In this document: positions 31,496 through 38,152 of the stretch, piece after piece
Layout: every line of letters begins with the position of its first letter
Numbering within the stretch: position 1 is the first letter of the stretch
Assembly: GCA_023150565.1 (NCBI GenBank)
Contig: JAKLKR010000019.1
Location: 1 to 40,083 of the forward strand
Direction: 5' to 3'
From: Planctomycetota bacterium
GTDB taxonomy: Bacteria > Planctomycetota > UBA11346
DNA: 40,083 bases
Position numbers and translations under genes: made by a program
The notes under the pieces: model-generated
Told to the model about the DNA's origin: nothing
The model's input: only the letters and a program-made list of their open reading frames with translations
Databases searched by the model: none

Positions 31496-32533
31496 GTGAC
31501 CAAATCCGAGGCCATCGTCGCGGCGCTGCGCAACCGCCTGGCCAAGGGCGACTACGACCTGCGTCCGTTCCCCGCCGAACGCGACCTCGCGCACGAGTTC
31601 GCCATCAGCTACATGACCGCGCGCAAGGTGGTGGCGCAGCTGCTGGGCGAAGGGCTGCTGGCGCGCAGCGGGCGCGGCCGGGCGGTGCCGGCGGCGGACG
31701 GCCAGGGCGGGCGGCCGCTGGTCACCCTGCTCGCCTTCGGCTGGCCGGTGCGGCCCTTCCTGAGCCTGCACCGCGCCCTGCAGGACTCCTGCCGGGCGCA
31801 CGGCATGGCCTGCAGCCACCAGCGCTTCACCCACTGGGACGACCCCACCGTCAACCACGCCCTGGCGCGCTCGCAGGGGGTGCTGGTGCTGCCCCCGGCC
31901 GACGACCTGCCGGCGGCGGTGGTGGAGCGCATCGCCGGCGCCCGCGCCCGCACCGCGATCGTCGGCGCCGACCTCTCCGAGCACGGCATCCGCGGCATCG
32001 ACCACCTGCCGGCGGCGAGCGTGCGCCTGGCCCTCGACCACCTCGCCGGGCGCGGCCACCGCCGCCTGGCGGTGCTCAATGTGCAGCCGCACGACCACGC
32101 CGTGCGCGCCCGCCTGGCCGAGGTCCAGGTATGGGCGCGCGCGCACCTGCCGGTGGAGGTGGTGGACCGCCCGGTGGCCTCGGGCGAGGACGCGCTCGAG
32201 CCGGCGCGCTCGGCCGCGGCCGCCATCCTCGACCGCCCCGGGCGCGCCACCGGCTGCCTCGGAGCGACCCTGTTCGCCGCCCAGGGCCTGCTGCGCGCCG
32301 GCGCCGACCGCGGCCTGGCGGTGGGCGCCGACTTCGCGGTGGCGGCGATGGACGGCGAGCACATGGCCGGGCTGCTGGTGCCGTCGATCACCAGCGTCGA
32401 CAGCAGCGGCCTGGCGGAGGCGGCGACGGCGGCGGTGGCGTGGATGGCCGGGCGGGAAGCCTGGGAGGCGCCGCTGTTCCGCCGTTGCCAGGCGGTGCTG
32501 GTCGAGCGCGAGAGCACCGCCGCACGACGCTGA
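31496..32533 (+). CDS. GntR-type HTH / LacI-type sensor transcriptional regulator
   Basis: The protein is 345 residues starting at GTG 31496. Residues 1-70 form a GntR winged helix: SEAIVAALRNRLAKGDYDLR, PFPAERDLAHEFAISYMTAR and KVVAQLLGEGLLARSGRGRA. Residues about 75-345 have the periplasmic-binding-protein/LacI fold: VTLLAFGWPVRPFLSLHRAL, QGVLVLPPADDLPAAVV, the GHRRLAVLNVQPHDHAVRAR block and a C-terminal DFAVAAMDGEHMAGLLVPSI. This is the architecture of AraR-like sugar repressors. It is divergent from the prepilin-esterase pair with 92 bp between starts and is the obvious candidate to control it. A weak purine stretch (TAGGAGG at 31466-31472) lies about 23 nt upstream of the start. Confidence 0.85.
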   Translation: MTKSEAIVAALRNRLAKGDYDLRPFPAERDLAHEFAISYMTARKVVAQLLGEGLLARSGRGRAVPAADGQGGRPLVTLLAFGWPVRPFLSLHRALQDSCRAHGMACSHQRFTHWDDPTVNHALARSQGVLVLPPADDLPAAVVERIAGARARTAIVGADLSEHGIRGIDHLPAASVRLALDHLAGRGHRRLAVLNVQPHDHAVRARLAEVQVWARAHLPVEVVDRPVASGEDALEPARSAAAAILDRPGRATGCLGATLFAAQGLLRAGADRGLAVGADFAVAAMDGEHMAGLLVPSITSVDSSGLAEAATAAVAWMAGREAWEAPLFRRCQAVLVERESTAARR

Positions 32534-32536
32534 GGC

Positions 32537-32719
32537 CCATGGCGTCAAGCCGCGGCGGGGACAGCGGACGGCCGCTTTCGGAGCGTCGACGTCCACGTCG
32601 ACGGAGGCTCTTATGCACCGATCCGGGACCATGGCAGCGTCGCCGCGGCGTCGACGTGGGCGTCGACGCTCCGCAAGAGCCGGCCACGGCACAGGCTCCG
32701 CCTTGGCTTTACGCCATGG
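32537..32719. repeat. 183-bp palindromic element with about 70-bp inverted arms (MITE-like)
   Basis: The left arm 32537-32603 (CCATGGCGTCAAGCCGCGGC ...) and right arm 32649-32719 are imperfect reverse complements along their whole length. The outer CCATGGCGT/ACGCCATGG ends match exactly, and an inner 24-bp block starting GGAGCGTCGACG matches with one mismatch. The centre is 45 nt. It lies directly after the GntR/LacI-type regulator and carries no ORF. Confidence 0.7.
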
Positions 32720-32785
32720 CACCAGGCCCCGCCCGGCCCGCTGTACAGATCCGCCCGGCCCGGGCGGTAGACGGTGGAGCCTGCG

Positions 32786-33483
32786 ATGACACCCGCCCTG
32801 CCCCGCCTCCTCCGCCTCCTGGCCGCGCTCGCGCTGGCGTCCGCCGCGACCGCCAGCCGGCGGTGGCCAATGCCGGCCCCGCCGGGCGCGCCCTGACCGA
32901 CTGCACCTGGGACCTGCTCACCCTCCAGCTGTGGGGCGCCGACGCCGCCGGCGACGTGGAGGCCGCCCGCCACTTCATCGACCTGGGGGTGGCGCGGAAC
33001 CCCGCGCTCAGGACCTACCTGGTCGAGACCTGGGTGTGGCGCGAGAAGACCCTCGAACCCGCCTACCGCACCCAGTGGGAGCGGCCGTGGAAGGACGGCC
33101 AGACCGGCGGCATCCCGCCCATCCACTGCCGCGCCTACGCCCGCCTGGTGTTCGAGCGCCTGGCCACCGCCACCGCCGGGCTGCGCCAGCCCCTGCGCCT
33201 GATCCCGGTCGGCAGCGTGCTGGCCGAGCTGGATGCGCGCATGCGCGCCGGACAGGTGCCGGGCTACACCCGGGTCGAGGAGCTCTACAACGACGAGGTC
33301 CACCTGACCGAGGACGGCAACTACGTCGCGCTCGAGACCTATTGGGCCGTGCTGTTCGCCCGCGACCCCCGCGGCCTGCCGCGCACCGCCCTGTTCCCCA
33401 CCGTCAGCGACGCCTTCGCCGCCCAGGTCCAGGAGGCGGTGTGGCAGGTGGTGACCGCCACCCCCGAGAGCGGGGTGCGCTGA
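32786..33483 (+). pseudogene. Truncated SGNH-hydrolase-like gene (signal peptide joined out of frame to C-terminal half)
   Basis: The ATG at 32786 encodes a signal peptide, MTPALPRLLRLLAALALASA, then goes out of frame. From about 32860 a different frame carries VANAGPAGRALTDCTWDLLT, then LQLWGADAAGDVEAARHFID, YLVETWVWRE, RLIPVGSVLAELDARMRAG and DEVHLTEDGNYVALETYWAV, ending at 33483. That part resembles the C-terminal two thirds of planctomycete SGNH-type hydrolases, including the late D-x2-H pair. The N-terminal GxS nucleophile region is missing. Both a deletion and a frame change are needed to explain it. If translated at all, the GTG at 32863 would give 206 residues without a signal or active-site serine. 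It lies between the palindromic element and the CDP-alcohol transferase. Confidence 0.55.
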
Positions 33484-33575
33484 CCGCGCCCAACGCCCGG
33501 CCGGGGCGCGCATCCCGGCGACCGCGCCGGCGTGCCTGCCTACCCCGCCAGCGGCGACACCCTAGGGTGCGCTGC

Positions 33576-34238
33576 ATGGATGCCGTCCCCTCGCCCCCCG
33601 GCCGCCGGCCGCTCACAACCCGTGGACGGGCCTGGGCCCGCGCCCTCGCCGGCTGGCTGGCGCGCCGCCGCGTGTCGCCGAACGCCATCTCGGTCGCCAG
33701 CATCGGGTTCGCCGCGCTCGCCGGCGGTGGTTTCCTCGCCTGGCCCCAGTCCGGGGGCTGGGGCCGTCCGGCCCTGCTCACCGCCGTGGCGGGCGCCATC
33801 CAGCTGCGCCTGCTCTGCAACATGCTCGACGGCATGGTCGCGGTCGAAGGCGGCCTGCGTTCACCCACCGGCGACCTCTACAACGAGGTGCCCGACCGCA
33901 TCTCCGACAGCATCATCCTGGTCGCCCTCGGCTATGGCCTGGCCGGGATGCCCCTGGCCGAGGCGCTGGGCTGGGCCGCCGCCCTGCTCGCCATGCTCAC
34001 CGCCTACATCCGCGCCCTTGGCGCCGGACTCGGCCTGCCCGGATGCTTCCACGGCCCGATGGCGAAGCCGCACCGCATGGCGCTGCTCACCGTCGCCTGC
34101 CTCGCCGCCGCCGTGCTGCCGGCCGGGGCGTTCTGGATCCTGTGGGGGGCGCTGGCCGCGATCACGCTGGGCGCGGTCGTCACCAGCGCACGCCGCCTGG
34201 GCGCCATCGCCGCCCATCTCCGGGCCGGCCGGGCATGA
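33576..34238 (+). CDS. CDP-alcohol phosphatidyltransferase family membrane protein
   Basis: The protein is 220 residues with about five or six membrane segments. The CDP-alcohol signature region reads CNMLDGMVAVEGGLRSPTGD (81-100), followed by LYNEVPDRISD. Against the canonical D-x2-DG-x2-AR-x(8-9)-G-x3-D-x3-D, D85, G86, A89, G99 and D107 are kept, while the first Asp is N82, the Arg is V90 and the third Asp is N103. I recall a subgroup with the same LDGMVAVE variant, so this is probably a lineage feature and not decay. The family transfers a phosphate-alcohol from a CDP-activated donor, as in phospholipid or polar-head synthesis; substrates here are unknown. It stands alone between the SGNH remnant and cbiM. 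Confidence 0.85.
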   Translation: MDAVPSPPGRRPLTTRGRAWARALAGWLARRRVSPNAISVASIGFAALAGGGFLAWPQSGGWGRPALLTAVAGAIQLRLLCNMLDGMVAVEGGLRSPTGDLYNEVPDRISDSIILVALGYGLAGMPLAEALGWAAALLAMLTAYIRALGAGLGLPGCFHGPMAKPHRMALLTVACLAAAVLPAGAFWILWGALAAITLGAVVTSARRLGAIAAHLRAGRA

Positions 34239-34356
34239 TCATCCCCAGCTCCAGCCGGTCGCCTCGCTGCGGGCCGCCCTTGGATCCCGATCTGCTGACC
34301 GATGCAACGGTTGGCGGATGCAGCAGTCGCGCTAGGCTGCCGCCCGAGGTCACCCC

Positions 34357-34974
34357 ATGCACGTCCCCCACGGCTTCTGCTCGCTGCCCCTGGAGATCGC
34401 CGGCGCCGCCCTCGCGGCCGGCGCCCTCGCGCTCACCGCCCGCCCGGCCTGGGCCCAGGCGCGCGCCGCCGGTCCGCTGACCGCCGGGCTCGCCGCCGCC
34501 GGCATGTTCGCGGTGCAGATGGTCAATGTGCCGGTGGCCGCCGGCACCTCGGGCCACGCCCTGGGGGTGCTGGCCGCGGCCCTGGTGCTCGGCCCGGCCG
34601 CCGCCCTGTGGGGCTGCGCCCTGGTGCTGGCGCTGCAGCTGCCCTTCGGCGACGGCGGCTGGCAGGCGCTCGGCATCAACATCGTCAACATGGGGGTGGT
34701 CGCCGGCCTCGGCGGCTGGTGGCTGGCGCAGCGCGCGCGCACCGCCGGCCGCCTGGCCTACGCCGCCAGCGCCGCCGCCGCCGGCTGGGCCGGCTGCGTG
34801 CTCGCCGCCACCCTGTGCGGGGTCGAGCTGTGGCTGTCGGGCCGCCCGGCCGCCGCCATCCCGGCCATGGCCCAGGCCCACCTGCTCACCGGCCTGGTCG
34901 AAAGCGCGACCGTGGCCGCGGTGGTGCTGCTCGCCCCCCTGCCGGCGCTGGCCACCGCCCGCCAGGAGGCCTGA
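34357..34974 (+). CDS. cbiM: Cobalt/nickel transport substrate-specific component CbiM
   Basis: The protein is 205 residues. It begins MHVPHGFCSLPLEI, which supplies the conserved N-terminal His-containing motif that coordinates the metal in CbiM/NikM, and continues with about six membrane segments: LTAGLAAAGMFAVQMVNVPV, AGTSGHALGVLAAALVLGPA, ALVLALQLPFGDGGWQALGI, NIVNMG and a final HLLTGLVESATVAAVVLLAP. The VPVAAGTSGH and QLPFGDGG blocks are characteristic. As the S-component of an ECF transporter it needs an energising module (CbiQ and CbiO), which is not present in the window. The next gene starts 1 bp after its stop. No cobalamin-riboswitch box was seen in the 118-bp leader. Confidence 0.9.
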   Translation: MHVPHGFCSLPLEIAGAALAAGALALTARPAWAQARAAGPLTAGLAAAGMFAVQMVNVPVAAGTSGHALGVLAAALVLGPAAALWGCALVLALQLPFGDGGWQALGINIVNMGVVAGLGGWWLAQRARTAGRLAYAASAAAAGWAGCVLAATLCGVELWLSGRPAAAIPAMAQAHLLTGLVESATVAAVVLLAPLPALATARQEA

Positions 34975-34975
34975 G

Positions 34976-35254
34976 ATGACCCGCTTCCCCCGCCTCGCGC
35001 TCACCGCCGCCGTGGTGCTGGCGCTGGTGCTGGCCGGCGCCTTCCTGGCCAGCGACCGCCCCGATGGCCTGGAACGCACCGCCGAGGACCTCGGCTTCGC
35101 CGACGCGGCCCGGCCCCAGCCGGCGCTGCTGCCGGACTACACCGTGCCCGGCATTGCCGGGGGCGGCAGCACCGTGCTCGCCGGCCTGCTCGGCGCCGGC
35201 GTCTGCCTGGCGGTGGCGGCCGGGATCGCCGCCCTGGCGCGCCGCACCGGCTGA
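34976..35254 (+). CDS. PDGLE-domain protein, CbiN-like partner of CbiM
   Basis: The protein is 92 residues with two membrane helices (about 5-26 and 62-88) and, between them, RPDGLERTAEDLGFADAARP, the PDGLE signature found in the small CbiN-like subunit of cobalt and nickel ECF transporters. It starts 1 bp after the cbiM stop, so both form a transcription and translation unit. The short outward loop presumably helps deliver the metal to CbiM. The transporter set ends here: the following gene is unrelated. Confidence 0.88.
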   Translation: MTRFPRLALTAAVVLALVLAGAFLASDRPDGLERTAEDLGFADAARPQPALLPDYTVPGIAGGGSTVLAGLLGAGVCLAVAAGIAALARRTG

Positions 35255-35260
35255 CCCGGC

Positions 35261-35521
35261 ATGGCGGTCGGCAGGGACGGCGCCTTCAGGCCCGGCCTGG
35301 CCACCACCCGATGGCTGGCTGACGCCGGCATCACCCACCTCCGCCAGGTGGCCGAGCTGGGGGTGATCGACACCTGCCTGCTGCTGCGCCAGGCCGGCCA
35401 TCCGGTCAGCCTCAACCTCGCCTATGGTCTCCAGGCCGACCTCATGGGCACCACCTGGAACCGCCTGCCCAACGAGGTGCGGGAGGAGCTGCGCGCGGCC
35501 TGGCGCAATCGCCTGGGCTGA
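35261..35521 (+). CDS. TfoX C-terminal-domain-like protein
   Basis: The protein is 86 residues. FRPGLATTRWLADAGITHLR, QVAELGVIDTCLLLRQAGH and PVSLNLAYGLQADLMGTTWN match the helix-hairpin-helix-like TfoX_C fold (usual pattern: GP..A.WL...GI.T...L, then ...SLN.LYAL.G.L....W). Stand-alone TfoX_C proteins without the N-terminal domain are common, and their role is undefined; links to competence are only by name. The start lies 6 bp after the PDGLE gene stop, so it is co-transcribed with cbiM. Confidence 0.8.
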   Translation: MAVGRDGAFRPGLATTRWLADAGITHLRQVAELGVIDTCLLLRQAGHPVSLNLAYGLQADLMGTTWNRLPNEVREELRAAWRNRLG

Positions 35522-35535
35522 GCAGGGGCGGCCGC

Positions 35536-36441
35536 TCAATCCCGGCGCATGCGGCCGGCGGCACGGCACAGGCGCAGCGCCGCCGCATCGCCATGCCGCG
35601 CCGGCAGGCGCAGGGCGTGGCGCACCAGCGCCCTCCGCGCCGCGGCGGCGGGGGCGGGCAGGGCGGCGGCCTCGTCCAGCCAACGCGCGCACACCGCCAC
35701 CGCCAGGTCGGGATGGTCCTTGGCTACGTCGCCGAGATGGTTGGCCACCGAACGGCGCACGTAGGCGCTGGGGTCGTCGCGCAGCCGTTCGAGCAGCGCC
35801 AGGCCGGGGGCGGGGTCGCGCACCGCCGCCTCCAGGCGCGCCGCCCAGGGCAGGCGCGGCCGCGTGGCCTCGCTCGCCGCGCGCCGCACATGCGGGCTGG
35901 GGTCGTCGCACCAGCCGGCCAGGGCGGCGATCCCCGCCGCGCCGGTGCGCTCCAGCAGCGGGCGCAGGCAGAACTCGGCGGTGAAGCGGGTGGTGAGCGC
36001 GCGCGCCGCGCGCCGGCAGAGGTCGGGGTGGCCGGGCAGGGCGGCGGCGATCCACGCCGAATGGGGCAGGTAGAAGAACGGGCGCAGGCCCATGCCCCCC
36101 TCCGCCGGCAGTTCGGGGCCGAGGGCGGCGAGCAGGCGCTCGACCGCTGCGGTGGGATCGGCGGGCAGGGCCCGGCCGAGGGCGGCGGCGATGTGCGCCG
36201 CGCGCGGCATGAGCGCCAGCGGACCCAGGCCGGCCACCGCCTCGCGTGCGAAGCGGGCGGCGGGGAAGGCGGCATCGGCGGCGGCGAAGGATTCGCCGAT
36301 GAGGGCCACCAGGGCGGGCGAGAGCAGGTCCTTGAGCGGCTGGCCGCGGGTGATGGCGGCGGGTGCGCGGAAACGCGCGATGGGATGCGGCGCGGCGCAT
36401 GCAAAGAGCCCTACGCCTCCCGGCAGCCTGCGGCTGCTCAC
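35536..36441 (-). CDS. AlkD-like HEAT-repeat protein (DNA alkylation repair family)
   Basis: The frame closes at 35536 and has no ATG in front of its first conserved block, AAITRGQPLKDLLSPALVAL. The best start is the GTG at 36441, which overlaps the TGA of the preceding gene as GTGA, giving 301 residues. The helical repeats include FAREAVAGLGPLALMPRAAH, GWCDDPSPHVRRAASEATRP and LRDDPSAYVRRSVANHLGDV, the last two with the Asp-Pro-x3-VRR pattern of DNA-alkylation-repair HEAT proteins. AlkD relatives bind DNA and in some cases cleave alkylated bases; whether this one is a glycosylase cannot be told. The frame of the only nearby ATG (36402) is different and does not read as this family. Confidence 0.75.
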   Translation of the reverse strand: MSSRRLPGGVGLFACAAPHPIARFRAPAAITRGQPLKDLLSPALVALIGESFAAADAAFPAARFAREAVAGLGPLALMPRAAHIAAALGRALPADPTAAVERLLAALGPELPAEGGMGLRPFFYLPHSAWIAAALPGHPDLCRRAARALTTRFTAEFCLRPLLERTGAAGIAALAGWCDDPSPHVRRAASEATRPRLPWAARLEAAVRDPAPGLALLERLRDDPSAYVRRSVANHLGDVAKDHPDLAVAVCARWLDEAAALPAPAAAARRALVRHALRLPARHGDAAALRLCRAAGRMRRD

Positions 36442-37154
36442 GGCAGGTCCAGGTACAGCCACTTGCCCGCGATGTTGGCGCTGAAGCGCGACGGGCGTTC
36501 GGCGCCGGGCGGGAAGCGGAAGGCCACGGCCGCCACCACCGGTTTGCGCCCGGGCAGCGGCTCGGCGACCAGGCGGTAGCGGTAGATCCAGCGCTCGCCG
36601 CCGTCGTCCTGCGCCTCGGTGAAGGCCGGCTCGCCCAGCACCTCGCGCAGGCGAGCGCGCCCCGGCACCTGCACCGCGGCCCCCTCCGGCGTCTGCACCT
36701 GGGCGGTGGCGCTGAAGCGCAGCTTGTCGACCTCGGCCCGGCCCAGGCTGCGCAGCGCCGCCGCCGCCAGCGCCGGCGGCACCACCAGCGAGACCTGGCG
36801 CGGGAAGGCGATCGCGGCGATGCGCCCGCCCACCACCGTGGTCGAGAGGGTGAGGATCTTGGGCGGCAGGTGCTCCTCGCCGGCGTAGGCGATGCGCGCG
36901 AAGGCGTAGGCGCGCACCTCGCCGCCGGCATAGGCGGCGGTGGCGCTGGGACGGGCGCCGATCAGCTCGTCGACGTCCTCGGCCAGCAGCGGCGGCTCCT
37001 TGAAGCGCAGTTCGAGCTGGGGCTCGGTGCGCACCTCGCAGTAGCGGTCGAACTCGCCGAACTGGCCCTTGAGGGTGAGCAGGCGCAGGTAGACGCAGCC
37101 GGGCAGCGCCAGCACGGCGAGCAGCGCGATCAGCAGCAGGGGCAGGCGGGGCAC
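36438..37154 (-). CDS. Lipoprotein, unknown function
   Basis: From the GTG at 37154 the protein is 238 residues and begins VPRLPLLLIALLAVLALPGC, a clean lipoprotein signal with Cys at the end. An in-frame ATG at 37205 would add 17 residues but would overlap the XerD start codon on the opposite strand (both within CATG), so I prefer the GTG. The mature part reads as alpha/beta with RYCEVRTEPQLELRFKEPPL, LLAEDVDELIG, and IAGKWLYLDLP at the end; no named domain is recognised. It probably sits at a membrane facing the periplasm. Its stop overlaps the start of the AlkD-like gene, so the two are co-expressed even though their roles look unrelated. Confidence 0.7.
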   Translation of the reverse strand: MPRLPLLLIALLAVLALPGCVYLRLLTLKGQFGEFDRYCEVRTEPQLELRFKEPPLLAEDVDELIGARPSATAAYAGGEVRAYAFARIAYAGEEHLPPKILTLSTTVVGGRIAAIAFPRQVSLVVPPALAAAALRSLGRAEVDKLRFSATAQVQTPEGAAVQVPGRARLREVLGEPAFTEAQDDGGERWIYRYRLVAEPLPGRKPVVAAVAFRFPPGAERPSRFSANIAGKWLYLDLP

Positions 37155-37203
37155 GCGCGGATGGTGGGCGGTTGAGCGCGGGGGGAAGGCGCGACGCTCC
37201 GCC

Positions 37204-38094
37204 ATGCCCTTCGATGGCGTGGATGGATTCCTGGCCTACTGCCGGCTCGAGCTCGGGCTGTCGGTGAACACCCTCGCCGCCTACGCCAACGACCTCGGCA
37301 AGCTCGCCGAGGCCTTCGCCGCCACCGGCACCACCATCGCCGGCGCCGGGCCGGACGAGCTCGGCAAGGTGCTGGCCTGGCTGCGCGACCAGCGCGCCCA
37401 CGCCCCCGCCAGCCTGGCGCGCGCGCTGGTGGCGCTGCGCATGTTCGCGCGCTGGCTGACCCTGGAGAAGCGCCTGGAACGCGACCGCATCGCCCTCGCG
37501 CCCATGCCCCACCTGTGGAACGAGCTGCCCCAGGTGCTTGCGCCCGAGGAGGTCGAGCTGCTGCTGGAGGCGGTGCCCGACGGCCCCCTGCGCCTGCGCG
37601 ACCGCCTGGCGCTGGAGCTGCTCTATGCCACCGGCGGGCGCGCCAGCGAGGTGGCGGGCATCGGCAGCGGCGACTTCAAGGAGAATGGCCGCCTGCTGCT
37701 GGTGCGCGGCAAGGGCGGCAAGGAGCGCATGCTGCCGGTGGGCGAGAAGGCGCGCTACTACCTGCGTCGCTACCTTGCCGAACTACGCCCGGCGCTGGCC
37801 GGCGGCGGCAGCTGCACCCACCTGCTGCTGACCCGGCGCGGACGCCCGCTCAGCCGACAGGCGCTGTGGAAGCTGGTGCGCGACGCCGGCCGCGCCGCCG
37901 GGCTGGGCAAACCCGCCTACACCCACCTGCTGCGCCACTCGTTCGCCACCCACCTGATCGCCGGCGGGGCCGGCCTGCGCAGCGTGCAGGAGCTGCTCGG
38001 CCACGCCAACCTCACCACCACCCAGCGCTACACCCATGTCGATGCCCGGCGCCTGGTGGAGGTCCACCGCAGGTACCACCCACGTGCGCGCTGA
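37204..38094 (+). CDS. xerD: Tyrosine recombinase XerD
   Basis: The protein is 296 residues. The N-terminal SAM-like core-binding domain (FLAYCRLELGLSVNTLAAYA, 10-30, to about 95) is followed by the catalytic domain with all six active residues visible: Arg in ATGGRASEVAGI, Lys in RGKGGKERMLPV, His-x2-Arg in THLLRHSFATHL, His in ELLGHANLTTTQ and Tyr in RYTHVDARRL. The tail HRRYHPRAR resembles XerD rather than XerC. It resolves chromosome dimers at dif as part of XerCD and acts in the cytoplasm. No att sites or integrase-type cargo are nearby, so this is the housekeeping recombinase and not a mobile-element integrase. Confidence 0.9.
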   Translation: MPFDGVDGFLAYCRLELGLSVNTLAAYANDLGKLAEAFAATGTTIAGAGPDELGKVLAWLRDQRAHAPASLARALVALRMFARWLTLEKRLERDRIALAPMPHLWNELPQVLAPEEVELLLEAVPDGPLRLRDRLALELLYATGGRASEVAGIGSGDFKENGRLLLVRGKGGKERMLPVGEKARYYLRRYLAELRPALAGGGSCTHLLLTRRGRPLSRQALWKLVRDAGRAAGLGKPAYTHLLRHSFATHLIAGGAGLRSVQELLGHANLTTTQRYTHVDARRLVEVHRRYHPRAR

Positions 38095-38152
38095 GCCAGG
38101 CCCGGAAAACGCTTCAACGCCTTTCCCCGGCGCCGCGTACAACCTCTCCCGC

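Noticed and set aside
34239-34356. Cobalamin or metal riboswitch before cbiM
   Set aside because: The leader is only 118 bp and I could not find the conserved B12-box core or a matching fold.
37204-38094. Integrase of a mobile element
   Set aside because: XerD-like tail, normal size, and no att repeats, cargo or tRNA gene nearby.
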